Below the pieces are notes generated by a model that was not told where the DNA came from, made no database searches, and was given only the letters and a program-made list of their open reading frames with translations. Positions 34,382-45,000 of a stretch of DNA of 64,000 bases are shown in pieces. Every line of letters starts with the position of its first letter. The stretch's first letter is position 1. Where the stretch lies: positions 62,001-126,000 of the forward strand of contig CAZWCE010000012.1 in the NCBI GenBank assembly GCA_964632505.1, written 5' to 3'. The stretch is from CAZWCE01 sp964632505 (GTDB taxonomy: Bacteria > Planctomycetota > Planctomycetia > Pirellulales > Thermoguttaceae). Both the position numbers and the translations under genes were made by a program.

Positions 34382-37300
34382 ATGTCCTTTTCTTGGCTCC
34401 CTCTCCGTTCTTTTCGCCGATCGGTGAAACGTCTCGCGCCACATACATTGAAAGATACGCGATCGCTTCGCATGGAATCACTGGAGGAGCGGTCGCTTCT
34501 CAGTGTGACCTTCACCCCGACCGAGTACACGTATTCCCCCTCGTCGACGGTTCCGGTCCAGTTCGATATGCAACAGGTCGATTTCATCGAGGTCGCCGAT
34601 CTCAACGGCGATCATCTCGAGGATATCATGACCATCAATTCCCAGACCAGTAAATTGCTGGTTTACTTGAACAACGGGCAAACAACCGATTCCTTCGGCG
34701 ACGCTCCCCTTGAGATGAATACGGTCGGTCTGAGCGGCAAGGAACTGGTCGTGGAAGATGTCAACGGCGATCAGACGCCCGATCTGGTGGCGATGGCGCA
34801 AGACATCGGCAAGTTGCGCGTTTCGACGTTTCTGGGAGTCGGCGACGGGACGTTCGACTTGAACCATCCGGTTGATTCGGAGTTGGGACTCGGCAGTCTC
34901 TTCGATCCGGAAGATGCCGACGACGTGGATGCTTCCTTCGAATTCGTCACGATCGACGATTTCGATGGGGATGGAAAGGCCGATCTGCTTTCCCATGTTT
35001 CCGGTTTGCCGATCACGCCTCCTTTCTCGATCATCGACGTGAACGCCATTTATTCAGGGAACGGCGACGGCACCTTCGGAACCACTCCCCGCGAGCCGGT
35101 CGGGATGAATGGGAACATCGCCGGCACGGGCGAGGCCTTCGGTTACGAGGTGGTCACCACGTTGAACGTGTCGAACGATTTTCTCCGTTTCTACTCGGTC
35201 AATTCGCTCAACATGAACTCGACGATCCTGGGGACCTATTCACTTTCGGCTTCAGCCGGCAGTTGGGGATCGGTCAATCTCGACTCCGACGACGACACGG
35301 AAGTGTATTATGGGACCACGCAGAGCATCAACGACGAGCTGGTGTACGAATTCTCCGTCATCGACTGGCTCGGCGTGAACCAGTCCGGCCAGATGCAGGC
35401 CGATGAACAGACCTACACACTGGAGCTGGAACCCCGTTTCCTCAGCGCAGGCGATCTGAACAACGACGATCTGACCGACTTCCTCATCAGCGACGGCGAT
35501 TCCTACCAAATTCTCCTGGGAAAGAGCGACGGAACCTACGAGCCCCAGGAAAGCGTCGTTTCCTCGATGAATTTTCACAGCACCGCTCGAGGGGATTTCG
35601 ATGACGACGGGCTGACCGACACCCTGGCGGTCGGCGATCGTTTCGTCACCTTGCTTCCCGGCGATTCCACCAAGGATGCCTCGATCGTCCTGCAGTTCGA
35701 CGAACTCGTCCAATCGGCTTCCTTCGGTGATTTCGACGGCGACGGTCGGCTCGATCTGGTGGTGACCAAGGGGGTGGCGAATTCCGACATCGCCGTCTTT
35801 CACAACGTGTCCGATGAGGGAACCGATACTTTTGCGCTCTCCAGCGAGTTGGTCATCAATAACCTGGTCCATCTGGAGGTTGGGAATTTCGACAACCAAC
35901 ACGGCGACGACCTGGCCGTTTTGCGGACGAAAGAGAGCAATACGCTCGATGTGGTCGTGTTTCGTTCGCTGTCGGACGGAACCTTCGATGGAACCTTCGT
36001 ACAGAGCGATTTCATCGGCGATGCGATCGACCTGGTCGCCGGCGACTTGAACAACGACGGGTACGACGACCTCGTCACCGTGAATGAGAAGAGCGCCTCG
36101 GTTTCGATTCTGATCAACAACCAGGCCGCGGCCTTCACGCAGAACACTACGAACCCGACTTATTCAGTAGGAAATTCCGTGGCCGATGCGCCCTCGAATC
36201 CCTCGCTGACCTGTTGCGTCGCCTTGGGTGATCTCGATAATGATGGTTACCTGGACCTCGCGGCGGCCAATTACGGCGACGGAGATCTCGTTGTGTTGAT
36301 GAACGACGGTGCGAGCGATCCCGCGGCCTTTGGAAATGCCACCGCTTACCACATCGGTGGAACCCCCCGCATGGTCGCCATCGGCGATTTCAACGTCGAC
36401 GGGTTGAAAGACGTCGCCGGCGGGATGACCAACAACGATACCATCGCCATCTTGCTGAACAGCCAGGATAATCCCGGATCATTGTTCCCCTCGCCCGATT
36501 TCACCGATCCGATTACCTTCGACAACGGCGATCATTACAATATCGGCTATGTGGTCGAGCTGATGGATGACAACGGTTCGGCCGATATCATCGTAGCCAA
36601 CGGCAATACCATCGTCACTTTGCTGAACGACAATCACGACGGCAGTATTCTGGGTTCTATCGAAGTGGTCATTCGGGACCATGACTCCGCTCTCGTTTCC
36701 GAGGTAAACAGCCCCGAGGAACTGGATGATCTTCTCGACTGGGTCGACGAGTGGTCGCAGTTCTGGGTCGAGATCTGGGCGACGTCCGGCGATCCGGGGG
36801 CGGGCATCACCGGTTTCTCCTGCGATTTGCAGTTCAACGAAAACTATTTCGCCGTCCAAGAGATCGTCCCCGACAGTGCGTTCGACGATTTCGGCAATCT
36901 GACGCCGTTGATCGAAAACGGTGTGCTCTCCCTCGACGGCTTCACCAGTTTGACTTCCCGGGGCGACGGGGAATATGCTCTCCTTGCCCGCGTGGCGTTC
37001 GAACCGGTCAGTAACGACGGTCAAATGGTCAACGGCGAAGAGACGGTCGGGGTGGATCTCGACATCGGCACGAAGGCGTATCCGACTCCGGTCGCCAACG
37101 ATTTCACGATGCTCGATACCACGACGGTCGAGCTTTCGAACAATCGCAATGGCGGGACGATCGTCGCTTCTCCCGATGGGGTGAATCTCTTCCCCGTGAT
37201 GTACGACATCAATGATGATGGTCAGGTCAACGCCGGAGACTTCAGCTATTTCCTCGCTGCTTTTGTTGGTCTGGAACAAGGCAGTTTGCCGGTTACTGAT

Positions 37301-37627
37301 TCTCTTGCCCCTGCATACGCCATGATCACCGATTTCAATCACGACAACTATATCACAGCAGGCGATTTCAGCTATTTCCTTGCGACCTTTGTCAACAATA
37401 GTGGACGCGACAACCCCGATGCGGCTCCCTCTTATGCTTCAAATTTCCCCGATGACTGGATTCCGCAACAGAGCCAGGGCATGATGATGCAGAATCAAAC
37501 CGCCTCCCTTTCCGACGCAGCGATTTCGCAGATGTATCTCCTCGGCGAGGCGAACTCCGAAGGAAATGAGGCAGAGAGCGATCAGGACAGCCTCGAGGAT
37601 CTGCTGATGACCGGTGCGATGGAATAG
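34382..37627 (+). CDS. LEPR-XLL surface protein with FG-GAP/VCBS propeller, cohesin-like and dockerin-like modules
   Basis: 1081 aa. The Arg-rich N-terminus ends in MESLEERSLLSVT (residues 31-43), the LEPR-XLL type motif shared with the preceding giant. Residues ~50-770 carry many FG-GAP/VCBS-like repeats with Ca2+-loop patterns such as DVNGDQTPDLV, DFDGDGKADLL, DLNNDGYDDLV and DLDNDGYLDLA, which fold as an integrin-alpha-like propeller. A cohesin-like module lies near 775-915 (QFWVEIWATSG...), followed by two dockerin-like EF-hands near 940-1005 (DINDDGQVNAGDFSYFL and DFNHDNYITAGDFSYFL). Ribosome site is weak (GGT only). Its cohesin-dockerin part is related to that of the upstream gene, suggesting duplication of modules and a joint surface role. 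Confidence 0.85.
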   Translation: MSFSWLPLRSFRRSVKRLAPHTLKDTRSLRMESLEERSLLSVTFTPTEYTYSPSSTVPVQFDMQQVDFIEVADLNGDHLEDIMTINSQTSKLLVYLNNGQTTDSFGDAPLEMNTVGLSGKELVVEDVNGDQTPDLVAMAQDIGKLRVSTFLGVGDGTFDLNHPVDSELGLGSLFDPEDADDVDASFEFVTIDDFDGDGKADLLSHVSGLPITPPFSIIDVNAIYSGNGDGTFGTTPREPVGMNGNIAGTGEAFGYEVVTTLNVSNDFLRFYSVNSLNMNSTILGTYSLSASAGSWGSVNLDSDDDTEVYYGTTQSINDELVYEFSVIDWLGVNQSGQMQADEQTYTLELEPRFLSAGDLNNDDLTDFLISDGDSYQILLGKSDGTYEPQESVVSSMNFHSTARGDFDDDGLTDTLAVGDRFVTLLPGDSTKDASIVLQFDELVQSASFGDFDGDGRLDLVVTKGVANSDIAVFHNVSDEGTDTFALSSELVINNLVHLEVGNFDNQHGDDLAVLRTKESNTLDVVVFRSLSDGTFDGTFVQSDFIGDAIDLVAGDLNNDGYDDLVTVNEKSASVSILINNQAAAFTQNTTNPTYSVGNSVADAPSNPSLTCCVALGDLDNDGYLDLAAANYGDGDLVVLMNDGASDPAAFGNATAYHIGGTPRMVAIGDFNVDGLKDVAGGMTNNDTIAILLNSQDNPGSLFPSPDFTDPITFDNGDHYNIGYVVELMDDNGSADIIVANGNTIVTLLNDNHDGSILGSIEVVIRDHDSALVSEVNSPEELDDLLDWVDEWSQFWVEIWATSGDPGAGITGFSCDLQFNENYFAVQEIVPDSAFDDFGNLTPLIENGVLSLDGFTSLTSRGDGEYALLARVAFEPVSNDGQMVNGEETVGVDLDIGTKAYPTPVANDFTMLDTTTVELSNNRNGGTIVASPDGVNLFPVMYDINDDGQVNAGDFSYFLAAFVGLEQGSLPVTDSLAPAYAMITDFNHDNYITAGDFSYFLATFVNNSGRDNPDAAPSYASNFPDDWIPQQSQGMMMQNQTASLSDAAISQMYLLGEANSEGNEAESDQDSLEDLLMTGAME

Positions 37628-37662
37628 AGCGAGTTGCCTTTTCCAGGCGAGCATTTCTTCAG

Positions 37663-37704
37663 AAACTGCACCCCGTCGAACGAGACGGCGGTGCAGTTTT
37701 TTTT
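37663..37704 (+). terminator. Terminator after the FG-GAP surface-protein gene
   Basis: AAACTGCACC at 37663-37672 pairs with GGTGCAGTTT at 37690-37699, and an inner CGTC/GACG pairing adds stability. T run 37697-37704. Confidence 0.88.
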
Positions 37705-37753
37705 CGGTCGGAGCGGCGGGAGAGGGCTTCGACGGGAAAGAGTCGGGGGGCGT

Positions 37754-37784
37754 GATGGCAAAGCCATCGCATTGCCATTATAAT
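37754..37784 (+). promoter_or_regulatory. hslVU promoter with overlapping palindrome
   Basis: TATAAT at 37779-37784 is a perfect -10 hexamer. The -35 zone is poor (TGGCAA at 37756-37761) and is covered by the perfect inverted repeat GATGGC-AAA-GCCATC at 37754-37768, which looks like an operator. It does not match the CIRCE element. Leader to the hslV ATG is about 140 nt. Confidence 0.5.
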
Positions 37785-37931
37785 GCGGTTCATCGACCGA
37801 AAAATGAACCATTCGTTCTCCCGGGAGGCAGCATGTGACGAACGGAAACGAGGCCGGTGTGCCGCCCAACGTTTCCGGTTCATCGCCGAGAGTCATGCCT
37901 CCGGAGAACGGCAGAGTCACACGGATAAAGG

Positions 37932-38483
37932 ATGGGTGAAGTGAAATCGAGAAGTACCACGATTTTGACGGTCAGGAATAGTGATTGCGTCGCCATCGGC
38001 GGTGACGGCCAAGTGACGGTCGGGAGTTCGATCATGAAAGCGGACGCCAACAAGATCCGCAAGCTCATGGACGGGAAAGTCCTGACCGGTTTCGCCGGTT
38101 CGGCGGCCGATGCATTCGCCCTGTTGGAACGGTTCGAGGAGAAATTGAAGGATTACCCGTCGAATCTCCCTCGGGCGGCGACCGAGTTGGCCAAGCAGTG
38201 GCGGACCGACCGGGTCCTTCGACGACTCGAGGCGATGATGATCGTCGTCGACCGTCGCCAAACCTTGTTGCTCTCCGGAAACGGCGACGTCATCCAACCG
38301 AGCGACGGCATTCTCGGAATCGGTTCCGGAGGAAACTACGCCATGGCGGCCGCGAAGGCGTTGGCGGGACATACCGATCTTTCCGCCGCGGAAGTGATCC
38401 GGGAGTCATTGCAGATCGCTTCGGCCATCGACATTTACACGAATGAAAGCATCATTTTGGAGGAGCTGTCTTGCAAGAGTTGA
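37932..38483 (+). CDS. hslV: ATP-dependent protease subunit HslV
   Basis: 183 aa. The proteasome-beta-like fold starts STTILTVRNSD; the catalytic Thr is expected to be T9 after removal of an eight-residue propeptide. AIGGDGQVTVGSSIMK and ANKIRKL are HslV signatures, as is GSGGNYAMAAAKAL, the Na+-binding/oligomer region. Forms a double hexamer that degrades proteins unfolded by HslU. Its end overlaps the hslU start by 13 nt. Confidence 0.96.
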   Translation: MGEVKSRSTTILTVRNSDCVAIGGDGQVTVGSSIMKADANKIRKLMDGKVLTGFAGSAADAFALLERFEEKLKDYPSNLPRAATELAKQWRTDRVLRRLEAMMIVVDRRQTLLLSGNGDVIQPSDGILGIGSGGNYAMAAAKALAGHTDLSAAEVIRESLQIASAIDIYTNESIILEELSCKS

Positions 38484-39808
38484 CCCCCCGCGAAATCGTA
38501 GCCGCACTCGATCGCCATATCGTCGGACAGCACGACGCGAAACGGGCCGTCGCCGTCGCCGTACGGAACCGCTGGCGCCGCCAGCATGTTTCCGATGAGA
38601 TGAAAAAGGAGATCGCCCCGAAGAATATTCTCATGATCGGCCCTACCGGTGTGGGAAAAACGGAGATCGCCCGACGACTCGCCACCCTGACCGGAGCCCC
38701 GTTCATCAAGGTCGAGGCTTCGAAGTATACCGAAGTGGGCTATTACGGACGTGACGTGGAGAGTATGGTCCGCGAGTTGGTCGAGAACGCCATCGGACTG
38801 GTTCGCGATCGCGAACGCGAGAACGTCAAGGAGGAAGCGGAACGCCGCGTCGAAGAGCGCCTGGTCGATCTCTTGCTTCCCCCGCCTCCGCCGATGGATC
38901 CGCAGCAACCCCAGGAGGATCAGAAGCAACGGTATGAGCGCAATCGCGAGAAAATCCGGGCGATGCTCGCCACCGGCGAGATGGACCAGCGAAAGGTCGA
39001 GATCACGACCGAGCAGCGTTCCCAACCGATGATGCTCACCGGCATGGGCATGGAGCAGTTCGACTTCGATTTTCAGGATATGTTCGACAAGATCCTCCCA
39101 AAGAACAAGATGAAACGGCAGATGCCGGTCTCCGAAGCGCGGAAGTACCTTTTCGAACAGGAATGCGATGCGTTGATCAACCAGGAGAACGTGAACGCGG
39201 CGGCGATCGAGCTGGCCGAGAATCTGGGCATCATCTTTATCGATGAACTTGACAAAGTGGTCGCCGGCAATCAGGCGAAAGGGGCCGATGTCTCCCGTCA
39301 AGGGGTGCAGCGGGATCTTCTGCCGATCGTCGAGGGGACAACGGTTCAGACACGTTACGGCTATATCAAAACGGATCACATTCTCTTCGTCGCCGCCGGG
39401 GCGTTTCATCGGGCCAGCCCCAACGATCTCATGCCGGAGCTGCAGGGCCGATTTCCGATTCGCGTGGAGTTGAACGATTTGACCAAGCAGGATTTCATGC
39501 GTATTCTGACCGAACCGAAAGGGGCGCTCACCAAACAGTACGAGGCCCTCATGGAAACCGAATCGGTCCAACTGACGTTTCACGATGATGCCGTGGAGAC
39601 GATCGCCGGCTATGCGTTCGATGTCAATCAAACCTCTCAGAACATCGGGGCGCGGCGGCTCTATACGATCATGGAGCGTCTGTTGGAAGAGTTGAGCTTC
39701 GAGGCCCCCGATATGAAGATGGGCCAAGTCGTCATCAACGGTCCGTATGTGCGGGATAAATTGGAGAATGTTGCCCAGGATGAGGATCTGAGCAAGTATA
39801 TCCTATAG
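38471..39808 (+). CDS. hslU: ATP-dependent protease ATPase subunit HslU
   Basis: 445 aa from TTG 38471, preceded by GGAGGAG. AAA+ module: LTPREIVAALDRHIVGQ at the N-terminus, Walker A GPTGVGKT at 57-64, pore loop in SKYTEVGYYGRDVE, Walker B IIFIDELDK, and the intermediate (I) domain between about 110 and 240. The C-terminus ends SKYIL, matching the tail that docks into HslV. The 13-nt overlap with hslV implies coupled translation. Confidence 0.97.
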   Translation: MQELTPREIVAALDRHIVGQHDAKRAVAVAVRNRWRRQHVSDEMKKEIAPKNILMIGPTGVGKTEIARRLATLTGAPFIKVEASKYTEVGYYGRDVESMVRELVENAIGLVRDRERENVKEEAERRVEERLVDLLLPPPPPMDPQQPQEDQKQRYERNREKIRAMLATGEMDQRKVEITTEQRSQPMMLTGMGMEQFDFDFQDMFDKILPKNKMKRQMPVSEARKYLFEQECDALINQENVNAAAIELAENLGIIFIDELDKVVAGNQAKGADVSRQGVQRDLLPIVEGTTVQTRYGYIKTDHILFVAAGAFHRASPNDLMPELQGRFPIRVELNDLTKQDFMRILTEPKGALTKQYEALMETESVQLTFHDDAVETIAGYAFDVNQTSQNIGARRLYTIMERLLEELSFEAPDMKMGQVVINGPYVRDKLENVAQDEDLSKYIL

Positions 39809-39859
39809 TGTTCGTATCCTTGGATATTTGTGCCTGTTTCTAATGCAAGGAGTCCTGTC

Positions 39860-41932
39860 ATGAAAGAGAGATTGCCTTTCCGCTTTTGGATGTTGCTTCT
39901 CGCCGCGTTGATGCTCTGCGGAAGTTCCCGACTTGTTTACGGGGAGGAGTTCTCCGTCCCCAAGATTCTCACGGAAGCGAACGGCTACTCCGGCGATTCG
40001 CATCAGAGAATGAATGGATGGCTCCTGAAACAAGTGGACCAGGCATATCGACAATGGAAAGAAACCTATGAATCGCTCGAGACGACCGATCAGATCGAGG
40101 CGTATCAGAAACAGCATAAGAGACGCTTCATCGAAGCGATCGGGGGCCTTCCGAAGCGTTGTCCCCTGAACCCGCGTGTCACCGGAACGATCCACCAGGA
40201 CGGCTACAAGGTAGAGAAGGTGATTTTTGAGAGCCTCCCCGGGGTCTATGTTTCCGCGGCACTGTTTCTTCCCGACGGCGGCGCGTACGAGCCGCCCTAT
40301 CCGGGAACGATCGTCCCGTGCGGACATTCCTCAAACGCCAAGGCATACCAAGCCTATCAGAAGGTCTGTGCGCTGGCCGCCCGAAACGGCATCGCGGCGT
40401 TGATTTTCGATCCGATCGAACAAGGCGAGCGTCATCAGTGGCTCGACGAAAACGGCAAACCGAAAGCCGCCGGGACCCATGGGCATAACATTATCGGTTC
40501 TGGGAGTATCTTGTTGGGACGCAATACCGCCCGTTTTGAGATTTGGGACGGCATGCGGGCGATCGATTACCTGCAGAGTCGCCCCGAGGTCGATCCCGAA
40601 CGCATTGGGTGCACCGGCAACAGCGGCGGAGGAACGCAGACCTCCTACCTGATGGCGCTGGACGATCGCATCGACGTCGCCGCGCCGGCCTGCTATCTCT
40701 GTAGCCTCTTCGGGCGACTGCTCCGCGACAACGGAGCCCAGGACGCCGAGCAGAACATTTTCGGGCAGTTGGCATTCGGGATGGATCATGCCGATTACTG
40801 CATCATGCGGGCTCCCCGCCCGACGCTCATGTGCACCGCGACCGAGGATTTCTTCAACATCGAGGATGCCTGGAGTTCCTATCGCTATGCCAAGAGGATC
40901 TATGACCGCTACCGATTGGCCGAGAAGATGAGTCTCGTCGAAACGGATCAGCGCCATGGTTTCTCGCTCCACCTCCGTGAAGCGGCGGTGCGTTGGCTGA
41001 CCCGCTGGCTCGACGGTCGCGATGTGCCGATCTTCGAACCGGAGGATCTGCCGATTCTGACCGATGCGGAAATCCAAGCCACTCCCGAGGGGGAAGTGCT
41101 TCTGCTCGACGGAGCACGTTCGATCTTCGATGTCAATCGCGACGAAGCCGAGCGTCTGCAAGCATTGAGAGAGAATCTCTGGGAGGAGACGGAACATTCC
41201 GAGTTGTTCGGCCGGATACGCCGAGTGGCGGGCATTCGCCCCGGAGAGGAGCTTGCCGAACCGGAAGTGAAATTCCTCGAACCGATCGGAACCTTCCCGG
41301 AGGCCTCGAAGGTGCAGCAGCTCGTTTTCGAATCCGACGACGGGGTCCCCATGCCGGCGCTTCTCTTCCTGCCGAAAAAGGAGCCGGTCGGCCCGGTGAT
41401 GATCGTGCTGCATGAACACGGCAAAGAGGCCGCCCTTGAGGCGAAGCAGGACTGGATCGTGGAGCAATTGGCCGGAGGTCATCGAATAGTGTTGGTCGAA
41501 CTCCGCGGCACCGGCGAAACGCACGGCCTGAACCAGAAGTATTTCCGCAATGAATTCTTCGGGTCCGACGGTCAGGATTTCTACATCGCCTACCTGTTGG
41601 GCAAGAGTTACGTCGGCATGCAAACCGAGGATCTGCTGGGTGTGGCACGTTGGGTGAAACGGCATTTTCAGACGGACCGGGTCGAGGCGGTGGGAATCGA
41701 GAAGATCGGTTCGGTCGTTCTGCATGCGGCGGCTCTGGAACCGGGGATCATCTCCAGCGCGCGGCTTTTCGATCCCCCCGAGAGTTGGCATGAGCAAGTG
41801 ATGCGTTCCCCCAAGCCCATCGCACTAAACGGCCTGGTCCACGGCGCACTGCGGGTTTATGATCTGCCCGATTTGGCGCGTGTCATTCGCCATTTGCACG
41901 TTCCCCAGGCGGAAGGGGAATCCCAGCCCTAG
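39860..41932 (+). CDS. Secreted tandem alpha/beta-hydrolase (acetylxylan esterase/DLH-like)
   Basis: 690 aa. AGGAG precedes ATG 39860, and residues 1-28 form a signal peptide (WMLLLAALMLCGSSRLVYG). The first hydrolase domain has the nucleophile elbow GNSGGGTQ with Ser255, an acid in CTATEDFFN and a His in DQRHGFSL, as in the acetylxylan-esterase/prolyl-oligopeptidase group. A second hydrolase-like domain spans about 470-690 (VMIVLHEHGKEA, VELRGTGETHG), but its elbow reads VGIEKIGSV with no Ser, so it is probably inactive. Likely a periplasmic esterase on polysaccharide acyl groups. It starts 51 nt after hslU and could be cotranscribed. Confidence 0.8.
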   Translation: MKERLPFRFWMLLLAALMLCGSSRLVYGEEFSVPKILTEANGYSGDSHQRMNGWLLKQVDQAYRQWKETYESLETTDQIEAYQKQHKRRFIEAIGGLPKRCPLNPRVTGTIHQDGYKVEKVIFESLPGVYVSAALFLPDGGAYEPPYPGTIVPCGHSSNAKAYQAYQKVCALAARNGIAALIFDPIEQGERHQWLDENGKPKAAGTHGHNIIGSGSILLGRNTARFEIWDGMRAIDYLQSRPEVDPERIGCTGNSGGGTQTSYLMALDDRIDVAAPACYLCSLFGRLLRDNGAQDAEQNIFGQLAFGMDHADYCIMRAPRPTLMCTATEDFFNIEDAWSSYRYAKRIYDRYRLAEKMSLVETDQRHGFSLHLREAAVRWLTRWLDGRDVPIFEPEDLPILTDAEIQATPEGEVLLLDGARSIFDVNRDEAERLQALRENLWEETEHSELFGRIRRVAGIRPGEELAEPEVKFLEPIGTFPEASKVQQLVFESDDGVPMPALLFLPKKEPVGPVMIVLHEHGKEAALEAKQDWIVEQLAGGHRIVLVELRGTGETHGLNQKYFRNEFFGSDGQDFYIAYLLGKSYVGMQTEDLLGVARWVKRHFQTDRVEAVGIEKIGSVVLHAAALEPGIISSARLFDPPESWHEQVMRSPKPIALNGLVHGALRVYDLPDLARVIRHLHVPQAEGESQP

Positions 41933-42047
41933 CGATTCGGTCGACCTTGCAAGGGACGTGCCGTGAAATCCGATCCCTGGGCATCGTTCATGGAATTCAA
42001 TTCTCCTTCAGAAAAGCAGCTTGCAACGGCATCGGAGCGTTTTTGGA

Positions 42048-45000
42048 ATGATCAACGGTTCGGATTTCTTCGACGCTTCCTTGAATGAGGCAAGTCGGCA
42101 GTGGCTCGTCTCGGTGAGGAATTGGCTGGATTCCGGGAACGAATCCGACGCCGGAAGCGATCCGGTCATCCTGCCGGAGGAGGCGCTGCTCGAGCGTTTT
42201 GCTCTGGTGCGCCGCGGCATGTTGCTGCGCCGACGTTGGGACCGCGAGACCCCGGAAGCGGAAGATCGTCGATGTTTGTTGCGCTGGTTGACCGCCGCCC
42301 AAAGTCGTCTCCAAGGTGCCGTCCATCGGTTCGTTCGGAATCGGGAAGGGGAGGCGGTTTCTTCGGTCGAGAGTGTCTTGCGGGAGCAGATCGCTCAGGA
42401 TGATCGTTATCTGAAGGAACTCTTGGACGATTCCGGCGACGACGAGTGCCGCACGGCCTTCGCCATCGCCGCGTTTCGCGACGACCTCCATTGGTCCGGC
42501 TCGCTGATCACCCTTTTCGAACAGGGGGAGCACTCCGATTTCATCACTCGCATCCTCCTGGAACAAAAAGTCCTGAACCAGCAGCTTCAAACGTTGCGGG
42601 AAGCACCTCTTGACGCGACGGAAGCGTCGCTCTCCGGTGAAAAGGAGGCTCCCCAGCCGGTCGACACGGAGGATCCCGAACTGAGGGAATCGGTCGACCG
42701 CCTTCAAATTCGGGCCCTGATGCTCCAGGTGAAGATGCTCGAGGATGGAGGTCACGCCCTTTCCCGGAAGGAAGAATCGCCGAATACGGCTGCGGGGATC
42801 CAGGGGCATTTCCAGGGGTGGATGGTCGGCAGTCGACTCTTGAGCCGATTCGATTCGCTCGACGTCGCTTCGGAAGAAGTCCGAGAGGATCTTCAACGGG
42901 CACGGAGGCAGTCCGAGAAAATTCGCGAGCGATCTTATCGTCATTGGCGAACGGGGCTTTCGCATCTCGTCCCCGAAGAGAAACGGGAAGCGTTCGGGGC
43001 GGCCTTCGAGGAGCTTTCCGATCGCGTCGGGGAGACGGTCACCTTTCTGGAAGAACTCCCCATGGCCGAAGGGGTCAAGGCTCTTCGCGTGCTCGAAGAA
43101 GACCTGAATCTCCTGGAAGATGCTTTCGAAGACATGAAACAGGAGGCCTCTTGCCGAAAGTCCTGCCGCACCTGGAGGCGGGCACTTCGTTCCCGACGAC
43201 GCACCGTCGCCGGAGAACTTCAGGAACGGCAGATCTCATCCCGGCTGGAGGCGAAATTCGGTTACCGATTCGTCTCCTTCCTCGAGCGTTCGATCCTCGT
43301 CCTCTTGCTTCTGTTTTGTGTGATGTTGATCCTGGAACGCCCCCTGATCGAATGGTTTTCAAGCCGTACGGAAAAGACCTCGGTTTCCTTGTCTTCGGCG
43401 GCGAAAGAGTCCGACGCGCATGAGCATTCCACCGATTCGAGTCAAACGACGTTCGAACATTTCGGCGTAGAAGCCTTCTTCGCCTGGCTCGACCTGTTGA
43501 TATGTTCCGTATTTCTTTTCGACTTCTTTTTGAAGTGGTCCTTTGCCGAACGGCGCTGGCTTTTTGTCCGAAGGAACTGGCTCACGGGATTGCTTCCCTC
43601 GATCCCCGTCGGATTCTTGATCTATATCTTGAGCACGCTTCCAGCCGGGCAGGTGACCGGCGGCGCGACCTGGATCGTGGCGATTCGTTTCCTTCGGTAC
43701 TTGAGGTTGCCTCGCATGGCCAGATGGTTGCGGATCGCTCGCCCCGTTTTGCGGGGGTTCCGACTTTTCGCTTTTTCGTTGCGGGCCTCCGACCGTCTGG
43801 TCCGACAAATGGCTCCGATTCTCAATCGCGAAATCATTCTCTTCGAATCGCTGGGGGTTTCCAAGAGCGAATCGTCACTGAGCGAACGCTTCCAGACGCT
43901 CCGGGAGTCGTTCTATTATCGGGCTTCCGATACCTATCGTTGCCTAAAGAGACGCTCTCGGAATTGGCTGATTCGAGTACGTTGCGATGATCTGTCCACC
44001 ATGCTCTCCGCTCCTCTCGGCACTGCCGGAGAAGTCGGCGCAAGATGGCGGGACGATTCCCAACGCGAGATTCCCGTGGAACAGGTCATTTCCCGTCTTC
44101 TTTCGACGAATCCGGCGTTGCTTTCCGACCGCATCGGCTTGAACTTGGCCGAGAGTATCGCTCGTTGGTGCAAAGCGCTCGATGTCGCCGTGATCCGTCG
44201 CTTTCCGCTCGCACGCGACCTGGTGGCGGCGGCCAAATTGCCCGACCCGTTCGAAACGACCGCGTACGCGGCGAACCGGGTGGGGGTGTTTTTTCAGTGG
44301 CTTCTCGATCGGGTGTATTGGTTCAGCGATCTCTACGGCATCATCACGGCGCCTCAACTGGTCGATTCCATCGGACAATACATGGTCAAAGGAGCGATGA
44401 AGCCGGCGAAAAGATTGGTCCTCGTCGGTCTCGGCCTATTGGCGATTTCGAACCTCGCCCAACTCATCCCGCATGACATGCTGACCGATCTGGCCGAATC
44501 GTTGGAGCGTGTTTTCGGTTGGCCGGTTGTGATTCTGGGATTGATTTGTTTCGTGTTCCTTGGGATCGGCGCCTGGTTGCGACGCATCGCCGGCGAGGCG
44601 ACCGAACTGTACAGTCAGGTGGCCGAGGCACAATTTATCGATGGAACCCTGCAATATAAGCAACAAGTAGCTTCGCGACAGAAAGCCTTTCTCAGGGACC
44701 GCGTGTTTGGCATGACGGATTCCATCGAAGAGGGGGATTCGACGGCGAAAGCAGGCTCTCCCCCCAACGACCGAGCAGGGCAAACTCTTCTGGGGATGCG
44801 TGACGGGGAACCGTCGTTCTCCTCGGAAAGGATTATCGATCAACTCTGGGAGGATTATTTGCTCGGGTCTCCGCTGAATGCCAACGATACTCGAACACCG
44901 ACGCAACTTCTCGGAAATCCGGTTCTCATTTCCCTCCGCGAAAGTCGGCTCGCTCTCTCCAAAAAGGAAAAGAAACGGATCGGTCGACTCGATCTGGAAA

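Larger units (their letters stand above)
37628..37931. other. 304-nt gap between the FG-GAP gene and hslV
   Basis: Contains a strong terminator (37663-37704) for the upstream gene and a palindrome plus TATAAT (37754-37784) that probably starts the hslVU transcript. No gene is supported. Confidence 0.7.

Noticed and set aside
44413..44580. The two helices after the voltage-sensor-like module as a pore domain
   Set aside because: They are about 210 residues away from S4 and there is no re-entrant loop or filter-like motif between them.
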